Positions 1-9,353 of a DNA stretch of 64,000 nt are shown piece by piece. The notes below the pieces were generated by a model, which ran no database searches, was not told the DNA's origin, and was given only the letters and a program-made list of their open reading frames with translations. The stretch is from NCBI GenBank assembly GCA_002347605.1, contig DDXN01000001.1:20437-84436 (forward strand), read 5' to 3'. Both the position numbers and the translations under genes were made by a program. Position 1 is the first letter of the stretch. The number at the start of each line of letters is the position of its first letter. Source of the stretch: Candidatus Dojkabacteria bacterium UBA2259 (lineage in GTDB: Bacteria > Patescibacteriota > Dojkabacteria > SC72).

Positions 1-2566
1 CATCGACTAATTTTCTAGTTAAATAGCCTGAAGAAGAAGTCCTTAAAGATCTATCAGCAATACCTTTTCTTCCACCATTTGCTGAAACAAAGTATTCAAA
101 TGCATTAAGCCCATCTCTATAGTTTCCCTTAATTGGAAGTGGGACCCAATTTCCTCTAGAATCCCTAACTACACCTTTAATTGTTAATACCTGTCTTGCC
201 TGAATCTTTCCACCATTTGCCCTTGATTCAACCATTTCATATACAGGATTATTCTTGTCCAATGTCTTCCATGCTTCATCTGCTAAATCAGAAGCAAAGT
301 CATTCCACATCTCTGTAGAAAGATTAATCTTCTCTTTCTCAGTAATCAGTCCTTGAAGATAGTTTTCCTGGAGTTGAATATCCTTCTCTTCCATCTCTTT
401 AATCTGAAGTTTTACATCAAAATCTACCTTACAATCTTCAGTACCAAATGAGAAACCAAGGTTAGTAGCAAATTTAAATCCCATTTCTTTGAGATTGTCT
501 AAAAGCTCAACTACTACTTCTAAAGGATATTTATCCTTTATGCCTTCAACAATATGTGAGATTGTTTCTCCACTAACTCTTTCGTTAACAAATGGGTATC
601 CTTGTGGCATGATACTGTTGAAAATACATCTCCCAACAGAAGTACTTACTACTTCTTCACCGATTTTAACAAGTATCTCCTCACTTATACTAATAATCTC
701 TCTTTCATATGCTTTTATTGCTAAATCAACTGAACCAAAGATTCTTGGTTTTTTACTCTCGTTTTTGTCAGTCATTAGGTAGAAACCAATTAACATATCT
801 TTTGCTGGGGTAGCTAATACCTCGCCATTAGATATATTAACAATATTTCTAGATGCCATAATATCTCTTTTAGCCTCTTCTAATGCCTCTTGGGTTAGAA
901 GTACATGAACAGACATTTGATCTCCATCGAAGTCGGCATTGAAAGCTTTACATACTAATGGGTGTAACCTAATAGCTTCTCCCTCAACTAGCTTAGGATA
1001 GAAGGCTTGAATACTATATTTGTGTAGTGTAGGCGCACGATTCAGCAACACAGGTTTCCCATCTATGACCTTTTCTAAGATATCCCATATCATATCCTCT
1101 TCCTCTTCTATCATGTCTTTTGCAACCCTAACATTTGGTGCAAACTCTTTATCTAATAGCTCGTGTATTACAAAGGGCTTGAACATCTCTAGTGCAACAG
1201 ACTTTGGGATACCACACTGGTCTAATTTCAAGCTAGGGTCTCCAACAATAACGGCACGGCCAGAGTAGTCAACTCTTTTACCTAGAAGATTCTTTCTAAA
1301 GATTCCCTTTTTACCTCTTAAATCGTCCGTAAGTGATTGGTATGGTAATCTCTTACTGTTCATCATAGCCTTAGATGGCCTATGAGAGTTATCTATTACA
1401 GCATCCACAGACTCTTGGAGCATTCTTTTCTCATTTCTTAATATTACATCTGGTGCTCCTATCTCAATCAATCTAGCTAACCTATTATTTCTGTTAATTA
1501 CCCTCCTGTACAAATCATTTAAATCAGAAGTAGCAAATTTACCCCCTGAGAGAGGAATAATTGGCCTTAACTCTGGTGGAAGTACTGGCAGAATCTCAAT
1601 AACCATCCAACTTGGGTCAATACCATTTTGATTAAAACCTTCTAGATACTGTATTCTCCTTATTGTAGAAAGTTTTTTATCTCCTTTCTCTTTCTTAACA
1701 TCCCTTCTTAATCTTTCTAACTCTTCATCAACATTAAGATCTTTTAGAAGTTTCTTTACTGCCTCTGCACCCATCATCGCTGTAAAGAAAAGTAGCTCTC
1801 TATCATACAGATCAATATATTCATCCTCCGTTAATACTGACCCTATTTCAACTTTTTCAATAATCTGCTGTAATTTAGAGTAGAAGTTATCAACCTCTTC
1901 CTCTCTCTCTGCGAAATCTTTTCTTACCTTTGCAACCGCCTGTTTTTTTCTGTGATCTAACTGGTTAATCTTAAAATCTGTTCCTCCCTTTTCCTTTTTG
2001 GAAGCTTTGATATCTGCATCGTATGTAGCCTCTGTTGCTTTTAACTCCTCTTCTAACTCAACCTTTAGGTCATTAAATTCATCTTTCTTTAACTTCTCAA
2101 TCTTTGATACCATATCCTTTCTCTTGTCCTCTTCAATCTCTACCACCATATATCTTGTGTAGTATATTACAGACAAGAGTTTCTTATGTGACATATCCAA
2201 AACGATAGACATCTTGTTAGGAATCCCATATGCAAACCAAACATGAGCCACAGGAACAGCTAACTTGATATGGCCCATTCTCTCTCTTCTTACATCCTTA
2301 GTAGTAACTTCTACACCACACTTATCACAAACTATTCCCTTATATCTAATCTTTTTATACTTACCACAGTAACATTCATAGTTTTTTGTAGGACCAAATA
2401 TCTTTTCACAGAACAAACCATCTGGTTCAGCTCTAAATGTTCTGTAGTTGATTGTTTCAGCTTTTGTTACCTCTCCATATGACCAATCCAGTATCTGGTC
2501 AGAAGAGGCTAACGTTAGTCTTAATGCATCGAAATCTTCGAATGCGTTTTTAGTATGATTATTCAT
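1..2566 (-). CDS. rpoC: DNA-directed RNA polymerase beta' subunit, partial (3' end outside window)
   Basis: Largest subunit of RNA polymerase, carrying half of the catalytic cleft. The first 855 codons are present and the rest runs off the left edge. Seen: an N-terminal zinc-binding cluster (CYCG, then CDKCG, about residues 66-85) and the magnesium-binding loop NADFDGDQM near residue 545, with all three catalytic aspartates. The start was chosen because GGAGG lies 9 bases before the ATG at 2566. This ATG lies inside the end of rpoB (8-base overlap), so the two are translated as a coupled pair. Family assignment is certain. Nothing unusual was seen in the visible part. Confidence 0.97.
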   Translation of the reverse strand, partial: MNNHTKNAFEDFDALRLTLASSDQILDWSYGEVTKAETINYRTFRAEPDGLFCEKIFGPTKNYECYCGKYKKIRYKGIVCDKCGVEVTTKDVRRERMGHIKLAVPVAHVWFAYGIPNKMSIVLDMSHKKLLSVIYYTRYMVVEIEEDKRKDMVSKIEKLKKDEFNDLKVELEEELKATEATYDADIKASKKEKGGTDFKINQLDHRKKQAVAKVRKDFAEREEEVDNFYSKLQQIIEKVEIGSVLTEDEYIDLYDRELLFFTAMMGAEAVKKLLKDLNVDEELERLRRDVKKEKGDKKLSTIRRIQYLEGFNQNGIDPSWMVIEILPVLPPELRPIIPLSGGKFATSDLNDLYRRVINRNNRLARLIEIGAPDVILRNEKRMLQESVDAVIDNSHRPSKAMMNSKRLPYQSLTDDLRGKKGIFRKNLLGKRVDYSGRAVIVGDPSLKLDQCGIPKSVALEMFKPFVIHELLDKEFAPNVRVAKDMIEEEEDMIWDILEKVIDGKPVLLNRAPTLHKYSIQAFYPKLVEGEAIRLHPLVCKAFNADFDGDQMSVHVLLTQEALEEAKRDIMASRNIVNISNGEVLATPAKDMLIGFYLMTDKNESKKPRIFGSVDLAIKAYEREIISISEEILVKIGEEVVSTSVGRCIFNSIMPQGYPFVNERVSGETISHIVEGIKDKYPLEVVVELLDNLKEMGFKFATNLGFSFGTEDCKVDFDVKLQIKEMEEKDIQLQENYLQGLITEKEKINLSTEMWNDFASDLADEAWKTLDKNNPVYEMVESRANGGKIQARQVLTIKGVVRDSRGNWVPLPIKGNYRDGLNAFEYFVSANGGRKGIADRSLRTSSSGYLTRKLVD

Positions 2567-5500
2567 TCTCTATGACCTCCTCAGACTTTTTAGAAATTAA
2601 TTCCATATTTAAACAGAGAGCGTTTAGCTCTTTTATTAATACTTTAAAAGATTCTGGAACATTTACACTCTCTATCTTCTCTCCATGAATTATAGCTTTG
2701 TAAGCACTAGACCTACCCTTTATGTCATCAGATTTAATTGTTAACATTTCTTGCAAAGCGTAAGGTGCACCATGAGATTCAAGTGCCCAGACTTCCATTT
2801 CTCCAAATCTCTGTCCACCTCTCTGAGCTTTTCCACTTAAAGGCTGTTGTGTTACTGCAGTATATGGTCCAGTGGATCTAGCATGAACCTTTTCATCAGC
2901 AATATGGTGTAACTTTAATATATACTTCATACCTACTGTAACCTTTCGTGGGAATTTCTTACCCGTTCTACCATCGTATAGATCTGTTTTTTGTTCAATT
3001 TTATACCCCTGCTTCTTCATTTCCTTTTCTAACCACTCCATATTTACTTCCTCAAAAAGTGGGAACGCAAATTTATCCTTAAGAAGTTTCGCATACAGTC
3101 CGAAGTGAACTTCCTCTGCTTGACCCATGTTCATTCTTTTTAAGAAAGTAGGTGTAAGAACAATATCAACTGGTTCCCCATCTGCTGTAAAAGGCATATC
3201 CTCAATTGGGCGAATTGCAGAAACAGTGTTTTTATCCCCATGTCTACCTGATATTTTATCTCCATAACCTAATTTTTTAGTATCAGCAACCCATATCTTT
3301 ACCTCTTCTAACACTCCAGGTGGTAATTTGTCTCCCTTGTTTGCAGAGAGTCTCTGAGAGTGTATTACAATTCCTTCCTCTCCATGTGGTAATCGAAGCG
3401 AGTTATCTCGGACATCACTTGCAGACTCACCAAAGATTGCTCTAAGCAATCTTTCCTCAGCTGTTAATTCTTTTTCTCCCCTTGGTGCAATAACACCAAC
3501 AAGAATGTCTCCTGCCTTTACTTTCATTCCTTCTCTTACTATTCCTAACATATCTAATTTTTGTAAAATCCTATCATTAACATGTGGAATATCAGCTGTA
3601 ATTAACTCAGGTCCTAACTCTGTATCTCTTACTTCAACCTTATGCTCTCTAATGTTTATGGATGTTAAAAGATCATCTCTAACAATTCTTTCAGAGATAA
3701 CCACAGCATCCTCATAGTTATACCCTTCATAGAACATTAAAGCTGCCCTAAGATTTATACCAATAGCTAATTCACCTCCTACACATGTAGGTCCATCAAC
3801 TATGGCATCTCCTTTTTTAAATTTCTGACCCAGTTTTACTGCTGACTTCTGTGAGAAAGACCTGTTATCATTTGTTCTGTAGAAGTTAACTAATTTGTAA
3901 TCCTGTATCCCATTCTTTTTGTATTTAACAGTCACCCTGTTTGCATCAACATACGTGACCTCTCCATCGTCTATTGCAAATACTGACCAGTTAGATTGTC
4001 TTGCAACAATTTCTTCAACCCCAGTCCCAACTAATGGTGCCTCCTGTTTAACTAAAGGAACTCCCTGTCTCTGCATATTAGCACCGGCTAGTGCTCTCAT
4101 CGCTTCGTCATGAGAAACAAATGGAATTAAAGCCATACCTAAACCTGCCTGTTGATATGTTAATACATCTACATGACTAACAAGATTAACATCCTCTAAA
4201 ATGAAATCTCCTGCGTGTCTTACAGGAACTAATAGCTCAAGTATGTTGTTGTATTCATCAGTATTAACAGATGGAATACTAATATATTTATCCTCTTCAT
4301 CCAAAGCATCAAAGTAATCAACCTCTTCAGAGATGAAGGGCTTTACTTTAAGTGTCTTAATATCTTTTTTAGCAGTAATTTTTTCAGACAATTCTTTTGT
4401 AATCATTGTCCCACTCTTTGCGATTCCTTTTATATCCTCATCTAATATCCTGTTTAAGACCTCTGTTTTGGTATTCTTTACACTCTTTTTTACTCTTCTG
4501 TATGGAGACTCTAAAAATCCATACTCATTTACTCTTGCAAGAATGGAAAGCTGTGTAACTACACCTATATTTGCACTCTCAGGACTTGTTACTGGGTCAA
4601 ATTTCGCATACTGAGAGTTATGAACCTCACGAATTGAAAAGGTTGCCCTCTCTTTGACAATACCACCAGGACCAGCAGCTGTAACTTTCCTTTTATGCTC
4701 TAATTCAGCTAGAATATTTGTTTGATCCATAAATGCAGAAAGCTGATTTGCACCAAAGAAAGACTGAATGGAAGCTGCAATAGGTTTTGTACCAACTAAC
4801 ATAGATGGAGTAACCTTTGCATCCTGTCCATACAAACTCATTTTATCTTTGATATTCTTCTCTAATCTTCTAATACCAGCAAGTAACTGTCTCTCTAATA
4901 CTTCACCCACACTTCTAATTCTCCTATTAAAGAGATGGTCTATATCATCTGGTGCATCTACACCATTATTTATTCTTATTAATTTCTTTACTATTAATAT
5001 GATATCTTCCGGATACAAAACTGCTTCATCTGGTTTATTTACATCGTATGATGTTCCTAATTTTCTGTTTAACTGATATCTTCCAATTTTACCCAAATCA
5101 AACTTTCTTTTATTAAAGAAATTGCTCTTAATATATTTTTCTGCACTCTCTATGGTAACGGATTCGTCTGGTCTTAATTTGTTGTAAATACTAATAATTG
5201 CATCCTCTTTGCTCTTTGTAAAATCTCGAGCTAATGTAGCCTCTATATATTTGTACTCCTCATGTGTATCCACATCTTTAAAAAGTTTAAGAATCTCCTG
5301 ATCACTCTCGTAACCAAGAAGTCTTAAAAATTCAGTAACTAATACCCTCGGTCTTTTAGGTAATATTCTCATTGAGATAACATTGTATTTATTTGTTTCT
5401 ATCTCATACCAAGGACCTCTTCCAGGCATAAGTCTTGCTTTATACAAAGTTCTGTATGGAAGAACATCTGCCTCTTCAAAGAGAACTCCCTCGGCTCTGA

Positions 5501-5912
5501 CTATCTGGTGTGTAACAACTCTTCGAACACCATTAACTATAAAGGAACCATCATCTGTCATCATTGGTAAATCTGCAACAAAAATCTCTTGCTCTTTAAT
5601 CTCTCCTGTCTTGTTGTTTAGAAGTTGAACTGTTGCATATACAGGAATTTCATAGGAAAGCCCCTTTGCTAAAGCTTCCTCTATACCTCTGTACGGATCT
5701 CCATATCTGAAAGATTTGAATTCCAGTGTCCACATCCTCTCCATTGTGTCCTTTACTGGGTTGATTTCCTCAAAGAGTCTATCAAAACCTCCGTCATAAA
5801 AATCTTTGAACGAAGATTTCTGAGCTTCTATTAGACTGGGTATCTCGAATGAAGAAGAGAAGCCTTTTCCGAGATTCAATCTAGAGGCTCTATTTCGCTT
5901 GGGTTCTATCAT
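2559..5912 (-). CDS. rpoB: DNA-directed RNA polymerase beta subunit
   Basis: Second-largest RNA polymerase subunit, 1117 residues, complete and close to the usual bacterial length. Recognised by the N-terminal fork (SFEIPSLIEAQKSSF), the DGSFIVNGVRRVV segment near residue 125, the rifampicin-pocket region around residue 400 (FGANQLSAFMDQTN), and the C-terminal clamp with GGQRFGEMEVWALE. It is transcribed leftward into rpoC, divergently from ftsK. The 260 bases upstream hold the promoter. A TATAAA-like box lies about 10 bases before the ATG. Start MIEPKRNRASR is the only sensible one. No L7/L12 or L10 genes flank it here, unlike the classical rplKAJL-rpoBC order. Confidence 0.98.
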   Translation of the reverse strand: MIEPKRNRASRLNLGKGFSSSFEIPSLIEAQKSSFKDFYDGGFDRLFEEINPVKDTMERMWTLEFKSFRYGDPYRGIEEALAKGLSYEIPVYATVQLLNNKTGEIKEQEIFVADLPMMTDDGSFIVNGVRRVVTHQIVRAEGVLFEEADVLPYRTLYKARLMPGRGPWYEIETNKYNVISMRILPKRPRVLVTEFLRLLGYESDQEILKLFKDVDTHEEYKYIEATLARDFTKSKEDAIISIYNKLRPDESVTIESAEKYIKSNFFNKRKFDLGKIGRYQLNRKLGTSYDVNKPDEAVLYPEDIILIVKKLIRINNGVDAPDDIDHLFNRRIRSVGEVLERQLLAGIRRLEKNIKDKMSLYGQDAKVTPSMLVGTKPIAASIQSFFGANQLSAFMDQTNILAELEHKRKVTAAGPGGIVKERATFSIREVHNSQYAKFDPVTSPESANIGVVTQLSILARVNEYGFLESPYRRVKKSVKNTKTEVLNRILDEDIKGIAKSGTMITKELSEKITAKKDIKTLKVKPFISEEVDYFDALDEEDKYISIPSVNTDEYNNILELLVPVRHAGDFILEDVNLVSHVDVLTYQQAGLGMALIPFVSHDEAMRALAGANMQRQGVPLVKQEAPLVGTGVEEIVARQSNWSVFAIDDGEVTYVDANRVTVKYKKNGIQDYKLVNFYRTNDNRSFSQKSAVKLGQKFKKGDAIVDGPTCVGGELAIGINLRAALMFYEGYNYEDAVVISERIVRDDLLTSINIREHKVEVRDTELGPELITADIPHVNDRILQKLDMLGIVREGMKVKAGDILVGVIAPRGEKELTAEERLLRAIFGESASDVRDNSLRLPHGEEGIVIHSQRLSANKGDKLPPGVLEEVKIWVADTKKLGYGDKISGRHGDKNTVSAIRPIEDMPFTADGEPVDIVLTPTFLKRMNMGQAEEVHFGLYAKLLKDKFAFPLFEEVNMEWLEKEMKKQGYKIEQKTDLYDGRTGKKFPRKVTVGMKYILKLHHIADEKVHARSTGPYTAVTQQPLSGKAQRGGQRFGEMEVWALESHGAPYALQEMLTIKSDDIKGRSSAYKAIIHGEKIESVNVPESFKVLIKELNALCLNMELISKKSEEVIENE

Positions 5913-6063
5913 AGAACAGTGATTTATAGGTTATAAATTACATCCAACAAAGCGATAAATCCTAAACCACTCTAAAAATGATCTAGGAAAACTGTAATAA
6001 CCGCTTTAATTAAAGCAAAAATTAGGTAACTTAGCGAGTCTATCACATTTGAACGATATAGTC

Positions 6064-6147
6064 AAAGGATTCTTACATCTTTTGCAATCCTTTTACATAA
6101 AGGATAATATATGTTGAGGAGTCTTTGTCAAAAGACCTATGTTCCTC
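6064..6147. other. Hairpin-rich divergent intergenic region between rpoB and ftsK
   Basis: Two inverted repeats were seen in the divergent gap. AAAGGATT at 6064-6071 pairs with AATCCTTT at 6086-6093. GAGGA (6116-6120) plus GTCTTT (6121-6126) pairs with AAAGAC (6131-6136) plus TCCTC (6143-6147), with a short bulge. Both lie before the ftsK start at 6173 and after the likely rpoB promoter. They may be a leader structure or protein-binding sites; there is no convincing terminator U-tract in either direction. Confidence 0.4.
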
Positions 6148-6172
6148 TATTATTATATATATCTTTACTACG

Positions 6173-8377
6173 ATGTCACGGAAGAAAAAAAAGAAAGAAA
6201 TCAATATTAAAAGCTCAGAGACCAAAATATTCTTTGGTTTAGTACTTCTGGTGCTTGGTATTGCATTGATTTTAACCCCCTTTATTAAAGACGAAGCCGA
6301 TATCTTCATCTACATCTCAACTTTACTTGGGTGGCCATCAATGGTTTGGGGAATAGCCGTTAGTGCAATATCAATTAATTTACTTACTCAGGGTAAGAAT
6401 TTTAATAAAAAGATTCAGATATTAGGATTTCTTCTTCTTTCTGTCTCACTTAACACCCTTTTAACTTTCTGGATTCCTGTCGACACATTAGAAAACACAG
6501 CTACTTTGCAAAAAGCAGGTGGTACTCTTGGAAAAATTATTCATGTTGCACTAAATGATACAATGGGCGATATTTTAGAGCTCATAATAGTACTAATAGT
6601 ACTAATCGTTGCCTTCTCCTTCATAACTGGAATAGCCATTAAACAGATTGCAGAGGTAATTAGCCAACTCTTTACAAAGATTAATATAAATGATTTGAAG
6701 GGGAAAATTGGAAGTACTGTAAGTGAAGGGAAGATGATAATTAGTGGAGCAGATGGTGAGGATGATGGCTTAGATATTGATCAAAACGAGCAGATACATA
6801 TTCAAGAGGGTATCCACGAGATAGCCCAAAATCCTGTCATAGCTCCAATAAGTCCAATTCCTGTGGAACCGAACCTAGTTGATAACAACAAGAGTCACAA
6901 TATTGATACTGCTCCTGCTAAACCAAAATATCTAAACTGGAAATATCCAAGTATTGATAAGTTACAAGAACCCTTAAAAACAGAACAGCCAAAAGAGGTC
7001 TACAAAAATGAAGCAAGAGTAATTGAAAGTGTACTTAGAAGTTTTAAAATCCCTGCAAAAGTTGTAGAGATTACGATAGGACCAACCGTTGTAAGATACG
7101 CCCTTTCCATACCTGCTGGTGTTGCAGTAAATAGAGTTAAAAGACAAAGTAGCGATATAGAGGTGGCACTAAGAGTATCAAGAGGTATGATGAGAATAGA
7201 AGCCCCTATACCAGGTACATCATATATAGGAATAGAGATACCAAATAAGAGTCCTAACTACGTGTATATGAAAGAGATGGCTAGAAAACTCCTTTCAGAA
7301 GCAGATAGATATGAGCTTCCTCTAATACTTGGAAGGGATATTGCTGGAAAACCTGAAATTAGAGATTTAGTTAATATGCCACATCTTTTAGTTGCAGGTA
7401 TGACCAGAGCTGGAAAATCTGTAGGTATAAACTCCATACTTGGAGGTTTTCTTCTTTCTAAAACACCTGATGAATTAAGGTTACTTCTTGTAGACCCTAA
7501 AATTGTTGAAATGGAGGCATATAATGGGATACCACATCTACTTGCACCAGTTATTAACGATATGGAACTTGTTGTTAATGCACTGCAGTGGGCAATAGTT
7601 GAAATGATGAAAAGATATAGAATGTTAAAGCAGGTATTAACAAAAAATATTGTTCAGTACAATCAGAAAATGGGGTACCCTGCAATGCCATATTTAATAA
7701 TCGTGATCGATGAAATGGCTGACTTAATGCTTGTTGCAGGACCAGAGGTTGAAGCAAAAATACAAAGAATTGCGCAAATGGGAAGAGCTGTTGGTATACA
7801 CTTAATTCTAGCCACACAAAAACCCGTAGTTACAGTAATAACTGGATTAATAAAATCGAATATCTCAGGAAGAATAGCCTATGCAGTACCCTCTGCAATG
7901 GACTCTAGGGTAATACTTGACCAAACAGGAGCAGAAAATCTCTTAGGTAATGGTGATATGTTGTATAAAGATCAAACAATGTCTAAACCAATCAGAATCC
8001 AAGGCTGCTTTATATCCACTGAAGATACAATGGATATTATTGAACAAATAAAGACACAGAGTATTGAAGAAAACGAAGATGATAAAGTAGATATTATGAA
8101 ATCTGTTAACTCCGGAATCGGAACCAGTGGGATATCAAACGAGCGAGACCCTGAGTTCCCTCAGGCACTCCAGGTAGTCATATCAGAGGGAAAAGCATCT
8201 GCATCTTTACTACAAAGGAGGTTAAGTATAGGGTACAACAAGGCAGCAAGACTAATGGAACAGCTTGAAAAGGCTGGCGCTATAGGTAAACAGGATGGAG
8301 TCAAACCAAGAGAAGTACTTGTATCATCTTCCTCTGATATCCTGGGAAAATCAGATGATATGTCGGAGGATTTCTAG
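6173..8377 (+). CDS. ftsK: FtsK/SpoIIIE-family DNA translocase
   Basis: Membrane-anchored, ATP-driven DNA pump that clears chromosome ends through the division septum. 734 residues from the chosen start. Domains: about four membrane segments in the first 180 residues, a variable linker, the translocase with Walker A GMTRAGKS (about residue 410) and Walker B IVIDEMADL (about 520), and a C-terminal winged-helix gamma domain (ALQVVISEGKASASLLQRRL) that reads orientation sequences. An upstream in-frame ATG at 6125 sits inside a hairpin and would add a non-conserved stretch. The ATG at 6173 begins a basic tail (MSRKKKKK) typical before the first helix. It is shorter than the E. coli protein, as in most bacteria. 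It is divergent from rpoB and followed closely by the RodZ-like gene. Confidence 0.95.
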   Translation: MSRKKKKKEINIKSSETKIFFGLVLLVLGIALILTPFIKDEADIFIYISTLLGWPSMVWGIAVSAISINLLTQGKNFNKKIQILGFLLLSVSLNTLLTFWIPVDTLENTATLQKAGGTLGKIIHVALNDTMGDILELIIVLIVLIVAFSFITGIAIKQIAEVISQLFTKININDLKGKIGSTVSEGKMIISGADGEDDGLDIDQNEQIHIQEGIHEIAQNPVIAPISPIPVEPNLVDNNKSHNIDTAPAKPKYLNWKYPSIDKLQEPLKTEQPKEVYKNEARVIESVLRSFKIPAKVVEITIGPTVVRYALSIPAGVAVNRVKRQSSDIEVALRVSRGMMRIEAPIPGTSYIGIEIPNKSPNYVYMKEMARKLLSEADRYELPLILGRDIAGKPEIRDLVNMPHLLVAGMTRAGKSVGINSILGGFLLSKTPDELRLLLVDPKIVEMEAYNGIPHLLAPVINDMELVVNALQWAIVEMMKRYRMLKQVLTKNIVQYNQKMGYPAMPYLIIVIDEMADLMLVAGPEVEAKIQRIAQMGRAVGIHLILATQKPVVTVITGLIKSNISGRIAYAVPSAMDSRVILDQTGAENLLGNGDMLYKDQTMSKPIRIQGCFISTEDTMDIIEQIKTQSIEENEDDKVDIMKSVNSGIGTSGISNERDPEFPQALQVVISEGKASASLLQRRLSIGYNKAARLMEQLEKAGAIGKQDGVKPREVLVSSSSDILGKSDDMSEDF

Positions 8378-8380
8378 ATT

Positions 8381-8389
8381 TGATATACT
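8381..8389 (+). promoter_or_regulatory. Extended -10 promoter of the RodZ-like gene
   Basis: TGATATACT, an extended -10 box, lies 9 bases before the ATG at 8399 and 3 bases after the ftsK stop. The spacing leaves almost no untranslated leader. Confidence 0.55.
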
Positions 8390-8398
8390 CTCTTTAAT

Positions 8399-9328
8399 AT
8401 GATAACTGCAGGAGAGGTAATCAAAAATAAAAGGGAGTCCCTTGGTAAAAATTTACATACTGTAAGTACAGATACAAAGATACAGCAAAGATTCCTAGAA
8501 TATATTGAGAATAATGAGTTTAATAGGTTTGATTCTGAAATTTTTGCATCTGGATTTCTAAAAATATATTCTAAATATCTTGGTTTAGATGAAGAAAAGA
8601 TACTTGCACTTTACAGGAGAGGAAGACATCCAGTAACAAAAACAACTAAGAAAAACCAAATTAACACCGTAAGAAAAAAATTGTCCATATCTCCTAAATC
8701 AATTGGCATAATTACTTTAATATTCTTTTTAGCCTCAATCATAGGATATATTGGATATCAGATATACAAATTTCAAAAGCCCCCCGCATTAACAGTAACA
8801 GAACCCCTAAACGAATATGTCTCAAAAAAAGAGATCATTACAGTAAAAGGAAATACAGAGATATCAACCCTTGTAGAAGTAAATGGCTCCCAAGCAACAG
8901 TGAACGAAACTGGTGAGTTTGAAATTGAATTGAAATTAAAAACTGGTGTGAATAGTATATCAGTAAAAGCTTGGAAAGAATCTAATACAAAATTACAGAC
9001 AACTCATACCCTAAAAGTTATATATTCTCCAGAAGATGAGCTCCCTCTTGAAAATCAACAGGAAGAATTTCTACTTGTTCTGACAATATCTCAATCTCCT
9101 TCTTGGATAAAATTAGATATTGATGGAGAAAGTAAAATATCTCAAGTACTACAACCTAACACACAACATGAATATCCTGTATTACAAGGATTCTCGTTGG
9201 TAACAGGTAGAATACAAAATACAAAATTACAAATAAATGAGGAGGAGCTTCAAATACCTTCTTCCAGTACAACTGGTATCGGGCAAATTACCTGCAAAAT
9301 TGAAAATAACGAATTGTTATGCGAATAG
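8399..9328 (+). CDS. rodZ: RodZ-like membrane protein with N-terminal helix-turn-helix
   Basis: Probably links cell-shape or division machinery to the envelope. Seen in order: a Cro/CI-type helix-turn-helix (residues 1-75, starting MITAGEVIKNKRESLG); a basic linker; one membrane helix (about 100-122); an extracytoplasmic Ig-like beta domain (about 128-210); and a C-terminal domain resembling DUF4115 of RodZ (about 224-300). The extra Ig-like domain between helix and DUF4115 is not in the E. coli protein but is common in related bacteria. No MreB gene is visible in this window, so the partner is unknown. It has its own extended -10 box. Confidence 0.8.
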   Translation: MITAGEVIKNKRESLGKNLHTVSTDTKIQQRFLEYIENNEFNRFDSEIFASGFLKIYSKYLGLDEEKILALYRRGRHPVTKTTKKNQINTVRKKLSISPKSIGIITLIFFLASIIGYIGYQIYKFQKPPALTVTEPLNEYVSKKEIITVKGNTEISTLVEVNGSQATVNETGEFEIELKLKTGVNSISVKAWKESNTKLQTTHTLKVIYSPEDELPLENQQEEFLLVLTISQSPSWIKLDIDGESKISQVLQPNTQHEYPVLQGFSLVTGRIQNTKLQINEEELQIPSSSTTGIGQITCKIENNELLCE

Positions 9329-9339
9329 TACCAAGAAAT

Positions 9340-9348
9340 TGGTATAAT
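9340..9348 (+). promoter_or_regulatory. Extended -10 promoter of dnaG
   Basis: TGGTATAAT, a perfect extended -10, lies 5 bases before the dnaG ATG at 9354. Transcription starting the usual 6-8 bases downstream would begin at the start codon, so the mRNA is likely leaderless. Confidence 0.7.
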
Positions 9349-9353
9349 TAGAG

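Noticed and set aside
6125..6172. Longer N terminus for ftsK
   Set aside because: It would start inside a hairpin, adds an unconserved hydrophobic stretch, and the ATG at 6173 gives a normal basic leader.
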